DNA of 64,000 nt from Microcella sp. (lineage in GTDB: Bacteria > Actinomycetota > Actinomycetes > Actinomycetales > Microbacteriaceae). Shown here in pieces: positions 59,801 through 64,000 of the stretch (its first letter is position 1; each line of letters opens with the position of its first letter). Below the pieces are notes generated by a model that searched no databases, had not been told where the DNA came from, and saw only the letters and a list, made by a program, of their open reading frames with translations. The stretch is from the NCBI RefSeq assembly GCF_025808395.1, contig NZ_CP075524.1, positions 744,001 to 808,000 of the forward strand. Direction: 5' to 3'. Position numbers and translations under genes: made by a program.

Positions 59801-59939
59801 AGCGGAGCCTTCCCCGGTAAACTCTCACCCTCAAGTTGAAGGCTAAAGTTATGCTCAGTATGTAGTGCTGAGTCGACGGTACGGCCGACACCGAGCCCCA
59901 CCCCGCAAGCCGCCCGCGTGTCGCATTCGCAGACCGTGA
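59801..59939. promoter_or_regulatory. ftsQ-ftsZ intergenic region with near-palindrome
   Basis: This 139-nt gap is the only sizeable one in the murC-ftsQ-ftsZ run and should hold an ftsZ promoter. CCCTCAAGTTGAAGG (59828-59842) is palindromic at 12 of 15 positions around a TCAA-N-TTGA core. It lies in what would be the leader or promoter of ftsZ. The element is not assigned to a regulator. Confidence 0.4.
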
Positions 59940-60836
59940 TCAGGCCCGGCGCACGACCAGGCTGTCGGGAGCCGAGACGTCGTACTCCCAGGCCGTCGAC
60001 TGATCAGTGGCCGTGATCGCTGCTTCGAGAACCCTGGCCTTGTAGTCAGAGCGCTCACCGCTGCCCCACACCACGCGGTGCCCGACCCCCGTCATGCTGA
60101 ACCTCACGTCATCGCGAGTCGTCGCCGTGATGACGTCGACCCGAGAGCGCAGCTCGTCGGGCAGCGCCAGCAGCACAGACGCCACGCTGCGGAATGCCAG
60201 AGAATCGGGTGTCGCCTCGTCGACCGAGATCGACGGGATGCCCGGCGGGCGCTCCGGCGTCGACTCCACGACCACACCCGCGGCATCCACGAGCTGCCAG
60301 GTCGACCCGACCTGCACCGCACCGACGGGCTCTCGCTCGACGAGGCGCACGATCAGCGAGTGCGGAGGCACCACCTCGGTGGTGTACGACCTGATGATGG
60401 TGAAGCTCGCCAGGTCGTCGCGGATGGCCTGCTCATCGAGCAGCGCCAAGGGGGTGCCGATGTGCCGATCGAGGGCAGTCTCGACCTGCGCCGCATCGAG
60501 TCGCTGGGTGCCGGCCACGGTGATGGTGGTGAGAGACATGAGCGGCGAGAGCGTCACGAGCGCGACGCCGCCCACGAGAGTCACGATCGCCACGGCCGAC
60601 CCCAGCACGATCAGCCGTCGACGGCGAGTGCGTCGAGTGAAGCGCCGGCGTTCAGCACGCTCGGCGCGTCGACGCTCGCGCGCAGCGGCGCGCACCTCGC
60701 GCTCAGGCGACGGTGCCGCTCGCACGCGAGCGGGCTTCTCACGTGCCGGCCTCGAGGCCGGCGATGCGGATGCCGGCCCGCGAGACGGCGTCGAAGCGGG
60801 AGGGTGCGCGCGATCGTGCCGTTCCGGCCGCTTCAC
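59940..60836 (-). CDS. ftsQ: Cell division protein FtsQ
   Basis: Bitopic divisome protein linking early and late division proteins. The 298-residue protein has a long basic cytoplasmic part (REVRAAARERRRAERAERRR), one membrane helix (LIVLGSAVAIVTLVGGVALVTL), then the POTRA domain (LTTITVAGTQRLDAAQVETAL, IIRSYTTEVVPPHSLIVRLVER) and an extracellular beta domain. Its ATG overlaps the murC stop by 4 nt. Confidence 0.93.
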   Translation of the reverse strand: MKRPERHDRAHPPASTPSRGPASASPASRPAREKPARVRAAPSPEREVRAAARERRRAERAERRRFTRRTRRRRLIVLGSAVAIVTLVGGVALVTLSPLMSLTTITVAGTQRLDAAQVETALDRHIGTPLALLDEQAIRDDLASFTIIRSYTTEVVPPHSLIVRLVEREPVGAVQVGSTWQLVDAAGVVVESTPERPPGIPSISVDEATPDSLAFRSVASVLLALPDELRSRVDVITATTRDDVRFSMTGVGHRVVWGSGERSDYKARVLEAAITATDQSTAWEYDVSAPDSLVVRRA

Positions 60837-62248
60837 GGCTCGACGGCTCCCGACGCACGCAGCTCGAGCGCGGCTCGCACCTGCGGAATGATGCGGTAGA
60901 CGTCGCCGCAGCTGAGAGTCATGACGATGTCGCCAGGCCGGGCGATCTCGGCGATGCGATCAGCCGCACGACTCCAGTCTGGCCGGTAGTCGACCTTGCC
61001 CTGATCGCTGAACCCCTCGACGACCAGGGCGCCGGTGACGCCCGGGATCGGGTCTTCGCGCGCGCCGTGCACGTCGAGCACCACCGTGTGGTCGGCGTCG
61101 CGCTCGTAGACCTCGGCGAACTCGTGGGCCATCGCCTGCGTGCGGCTGTAGAGGTGGGGCTGGTGAATCGCGATCACCCTCCCCCCGTCGGCCACCGAGC
61201 GCGCCGTCTGCAGGGCCGCTGCGACCTCGGTCGGATGGTGGGCGTAGTCGTCGTAGAGTCGCACCCCGTCGGCGAGACCGTGAGACTCGAACCGGCGCTG
61301 CGTGCCGCTAAAGCCGTCGAGCGAGGCCGCAGCGTCTCCCACGGCGACACCCAGGCCCACGAGCACCGCGATCGCCCCGGCTGCGTTGAGCGCGTTGTGC
61401 CTGCCGGGCACCGCGAGCGAGCCGTGGGCCTCGACACCGTCGACTGAGACGCGAAAGCGCATGTCGCCCTCGGTCGAGGCTTCGAGCAGCCTCACGTCGG
61501 CATCGGCCGCCTCGCCGAACGTCAGCACGCGCACCCGCTCGCCGAGAGCAGAGCGCAGTCGCACCGTGGCCGGGTCATCGGCCGAGAGCACCACGAACTC
61601 CCGCACGCTCGACGCGAAGGTCAGAAAGGCCTCGGCGAGGGCATCCGCACTGCCGTAGTGATCGAGATGATCGGTGTCGATGTTCGTGACGATGCCGATC
61701 GACGTGTCGTACAGCAAGAACGATCCGTCAGACTCGTCGGCCTCGACGACGAAGAGCTCACCGTCGCCCCAGGCTGCACTCGTGCCGGCGGCCTGGATCA
61801 CGGCGCCGTTCACGAAACTCGGATCGCGTTCGAGGGCGCGCAGCGCCGTGACGAGCATGGCCGTCGTCGTCGACTTGCCGTGTGCGCCAGCGACCGAGAT
61901 GAGCCGCTCTCCGCGCACGAGCCAGCCCAGAGCCTGCGAACGGTGCAGCACGGGCATGCCTCGACGCAGCGCCTCTTGATACTCGGCATTCTCGAGCCAC
62001 AGCGCGCCCGTGACCACCAGAGTGTCGGCCTCGCCCACATTCGATGCGTCGTGGCCGATGGTCACCGTGATGCCCAGCTCGCGAAGCGCTCGAACAGCCG
62101 CCGAGTCAGAGCGATCTGACCCCGTCACAGTGTGGCCGCGCGCGTGCAGCATGCGGGCGATACCGCTCATGCCCGAGCCGCCGATGCCGACGAAGTGCAC
62201 ACGGCCGAGCGAGTCAGGCAGAACGAGAGAGGGGTCGGGCTTGATCAT
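60833..62248 (-). CDS. murC: UDP-N-acetylmuramate-L-alanine ligase
   Basis: Adds L-Ala to UDP-MurNAc in peptidoglycan synthesis. The 471-residue protein has VHFVGIGGSGMSGIARMLHA, the P-loop SVAGAHGKSTTTAMLVTAL, VVEADESDGSFLLY and DDYAHHPTEVAAAL. It lies 6 nt after murG and overlaps ftsQ by 4 nt. Confidence 0.97.
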   Translation of the reverse strand: MIKPDPSLVLPDSLGRVHFVGIGGSGMSGIARMLHARGHTVTGSDRSDSAAVRALRELGITVTIGHDASNVGEADTLVVTGALWLENAEYQEALRRGMPVLHRSQALGWLVRGERLISVAGAHGKSTTTAMLVTALRALERDPSFVNGAVIQAAGTSAAWGDGELFVVEADESDGSFLLYDTSIGIVTNIDTDHLDHYGSADALAEAFLTFASSVREFVVLSADDPATVRLRSALGERVRVLTFGEAADADVRLLEASTEGDMRFRVSVDGVEAHGSLAVPGRHNALNAAGAIAVLVGLGVAVGDAAASLDGFSGTQRRFESHGLADGVRLYDDYAHHPTEVAAALQTARSVADGGRVIAIHQPHLYSRTQAMAHEFAEVYERDADHTVVLDVHGAREDPIPGVTGALVVEGFSDQGKVDYRPDWSRAADRIAEIARPGDIVMTLSCGDVYRIIPQVRAALELRASGAVEP

Positions 62249-62254
62249 CGACCT

Positions 62255-63343
62255 TCACCCTACGCGCTCGCGCAAGGCGAGAGCGTCGCGCACGAGCTCG
62301 AGCAGCTCACGTGCCCCGTCATGCTTCGGCAGGGTCTCGGCGGCCGCAGCCATGCGTGCGATGGCAGCACGACCCGTGAGCATCGGCACGAGATCGCTGG
62401 CCACCCACTCGGGCGTGTAGGCGGCATCATCGACCAGCACGGCGGCACCCGCTGCGACGAGTTCTCGAGCGTTGAGCCGCTGCTCACCGTTGCCGACGGC
62501 GTACGGCACCAGAATCGCCGGCAGACCGATGGCCGCGAGCTCGCTCACCGTCGCAGCCCCTGCCCGGCACACCGTCAGGTCGGCGGCGGCGAAGGCGAGA
62601 TCCATGCGGTCGCAGTACTCGAGGGTGATGTAGCCGGGCATGCCGGGGTCATCGCCACCGCGACCGGTGCCCGTCAAGTGCAGCACCTGCCAGCCCGACC
62701 CGAGAATGCGAGCAGCCGACGCGGTGGTCGTGTCGTTGAGGCGTCTCGCCCCGGTCGAGCCGCCCGTGACGAGCAGCACGGGCCGGTCGCTCGAGAACCC
62801 GAAGTGCTCGAGAGCCTCGGCGCGCAGCGCGCGGCGGTCGAGACCAGCGATCTCGGGGCGCAGCGGCATACCGACCACGCGCGAGCCACGCAGCCGAGTG
62901 CCCGAGAATGTGGTGCCGATCGAGGCCCCCAGCAGGGCGGCCAGGCGGTTCGCGATGCCCGGGCGCGCGTTCGCCTCGTGCGCCACGATCGGCAGACGCT
63001 CGAGTCGTGCGGCGACGTATGCCGGTGCAGCGGCATAGCCTCCGAATCCGACGACGACGTCGACCCCACGCTGTCTGATGATCGTTCTCGTCTCACGCAC
63101 GGCCGCCCGGAACCGGCCGGGAAACCGCACCGCGGCAGCGGAGAGTCGACGCGGAAAGGGCAGGCGCGCGATGGTGAGCAACTCGAACCCCCGATCAGGA
63201 ACGAGCCTGGCCTCAAGGCCCTCGGCAGTGCCGAGCACGATCACGCTGTCGTCGGGGCGCTCGTGACGCCAGCGCTCGGCGACGGCGAGCAGCGGGTTCA
63301 CGTGACCGGCCGTGCCTCCCCCGGCGAGCAGTGCTGTCGTCAT
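62255..63343 (-). CDS. murG: UDP-GlcNAc:undecaprenyl-PP-MurNAc-pentapeptide GlcNAc transferase
   Basis: GT28 enzyme making lipid II at the inner face of the membrane. The 362-residue protein starts LLAGGGTAGHVNPLLAVAER, then VGFGGYAAAPAYVAARL, IVAHEANARPGIANRLAA, LLVTGGSTGARRLND and VCRAGAATVSELAAIGLPAI. ATG at 63343 overlaps the ftsW stop (ATGA); a longer frame running antisense-free into ftsW is rejected because it leaves the family. Confidence 0.95.
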   Translation of the reverse strand: MTTALLAGGGTAGHVNPLLAVAERWRHERPDDSVIVLGTAEGLEARLVPDRGFELLTIARLPFPRRLSAAAVRFPGRFRAAVRETRTIIRQRGVDVVVGFGGYAAAPAYVAARLERLPIVAHEANARPGIANRLAALLGASIGTTFSGTRLRGSRVVGMPLRPEIAGLDRRALRAEALEHFGFSSDRPVLLVTGGSTGARRLNDTTTASAARILGSGWQVLHLTGTGRGGDDPGMPGYITLEYCDRMDLAFAAADLTVCRAGAATVSELAAIGLPAILVPYAVGNGEQRLNARELVAAGAAVLVDDAAYTPEWVASDLVPMLTGRAAIARMAAAAETLPKHDGARELLELVRDALALRERVG

Positions 63344-64000
63344 GCCGAACCTTGAGCGTGCGCGAGGCGGGCCTCGCTTCGAGCGAGAGACAGCACCATC
63401 CCGATGGCGATGAGCGAGGCGACCAGGGCGGTGCCGCCCGCCGAGATGAACGGAAGCGGCACGCCGAGCACCGGAAGCAGCCCCAGCACGACGGCGATGT
63501 TGACGAAGGCCTGCCCGATGATCCACACCAGCACGGCACCGGTGGCGATGCGGTTGAACGGTGTGCGATGACGTCGCACCAGCCGAATCAGCCCGATCGC
63601 GAGCACCACGTAGAGCGCCAGCACCACCACCGCGCCGACGAGCCCCAGCTCTTCTCCGATGATCGCGAAGATGAAGTCGCTCTCGGCGTGCGGCAGCCAT
63701 CGCCATTTCGCCGCCGAGTTGCCGAGGCCCTGGCCGAAGACGCCGCCCGAGCCGAGCGCCCACAACGCGTGGATCGACTGCCAGCAGGTGAACTCGTAGT
63801 CTTCGGGCGCGCATCCGTTCAACCACACGCTGATGCGGTCAGAGCGCGATGAGCCTGACAGCGCGAACAGCACCGCGCCGGCCGCGAGCACCGCGACCAT
63901 CACCAGCAGCTTGCCGAGCGGAGCACCCGCGAAATACAGCGCCGCCAAGACGATCATCACCATGATGGATGCTGTGCCCAGGTCTTGACCGGCGAGCACC
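63340..64000 (-). CDS. ftsW: Lipid II flippase/glycosyltransferase FtsW (5' end outside the window)
   Basis: C-terminal part of the SEDS protein that polymerises glycan at the septum. About 220 residues are visible: LAGQDLGTASIMVMIVLAAL, the extracellular loop with HALWALGSGGVFGQGLGNSAAKW, ESDFIFAIIGEELGLVGA and the last helices with GVPLPFISAGGTALVASLIAIGM, all characteristic SEDS blocks. The frame is open at the right edge, so the N-terminus lies beyond it. Its stop overlaps murG. Confidence 0.96.
   Translation of the reverse strand, partial: VLAGQDLGTASIMVMIVLAALYFAGAPLGKLLVMVAVLAAGAVLFALSGSSRSDRISVWLNGCAPEDYEFTCWQSIHALWALGSGGVFGQGLGNSAAKWRWLPHAESDFIFAIIGEELGLVGAVVVLALYVVLAIGLIRLVRRHRTPFNRIATGAVLVWIIGQAFVNIAVVLGLLPVLGVPLPFISAGGTALVASLIAIGMVLSLARSEARLAHAQGSA

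Noticed and set aside
1..64000. Search for a complete defence island, prophage, integrase or insertion sequence.
   Set aside because: No transposase, integrase, phage structural, restriction or Cas protein was found; the only defence-like module is the toxin-antitoxin pair at 31312-31868.

Overview
The window is a 64 kb piece of chromosome from a GC-rich actinobacterium, most likely a member of the Microbacteriaceae. Three things suggest this. RbpA, Wag31/DivIVA, SepF, PafB/PafC, a DUF3043 protein and an actinobacterial four-subunit cytochrome oxidase with qcrCAB are all present. The gene order follows actinobacterial synteny (trmI-pafBC-tatAC-helY; lnt-ppm-rbpA; trpD/ctaE-qcrCAB/ctaF-D-C; ftsW-murG-murC-ftsQ-ftsZ-yggS-sepF-yggT-wag31-rluD). 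Base composition is uniformly high GC with no island. I see no insertion sequence, prophage or CRISPR array. One tRNA gene, tRNA-Leu(GAG), is present.

Layout. 1-448: end of a DUF1206 membrane protein. 510-6472: the mutagenic repair operon imuA-imuB-dnaE2, whose promoter carries a perfect actinobacterial LexA box and a PafBC (RecA-NDp) type promoter. 6473-6894: non-coding, with an 18-bp perfect inverted repeat. 6895-11708: a small unknown protein, a HAD/Mur-ligase pair, two small membrane proteins, and a secreted flavin amine oxidase whose domain order is circularly permuted. 11825-11908: tRNA-Leu. 12023-15986: an M20 peptidase with uppP, a hemerythrin protein and a PAC2 protein. 16068-24267: HAD phosphatase, trmI, a lipoprotein FKBP isomerase, pafB, pafC, tatA, tatC and a Ski2-like helicase. 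24305-27002: lnt, ppm1 and rbpA (lipoprotein acylation, polyprenol-phosphate-mannose, RNA polymerase). 27106-29278: an nfeD-SPFH-GDPD operon. 29372-36977: small accessory enzymes, a RelBE-type toxin-antitoxin pair, a PLP sulfur-amino-acid enzyme with a divergent Lrp regulator, and trpD. 37056-45112: respiratory genes ctaE-qcrC-qcrA-qcrB on + and ctaC-ctaD-ctaF on -, with a GNAT gene and a decayed GNAT pseudogene between them. 45213-55221: erpA, a dipeptidase, DUF3043, pyrD, nrdR, hisD, a flavin reductase, the replicative dnaE1 and a GNAT gene. 55229-64000: the division and cell-wall cluster, running off the window inside ftsW.

Many genes that follow an intergenic gap have a TANNNT-like -10 hexamer ending 6-8 nt before an ATG or GTG, so leaderless mRNAs look common here. 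Genes inside operons are joined by ATGA, GTGA or TGATG overlaps. Most of the window is ordinary core genome. The points that deserve a second look are the permuted amine oxidase, the dual LexA/PafBC promoter with its regulators PafB and PafC encoded in the same window, the 18-bp inverted repeat beside the mutagenesis operon, the GNAT pseudogene, a leader ORF before the hemerythrin gene, and a SDR with an altered catalytic motif.
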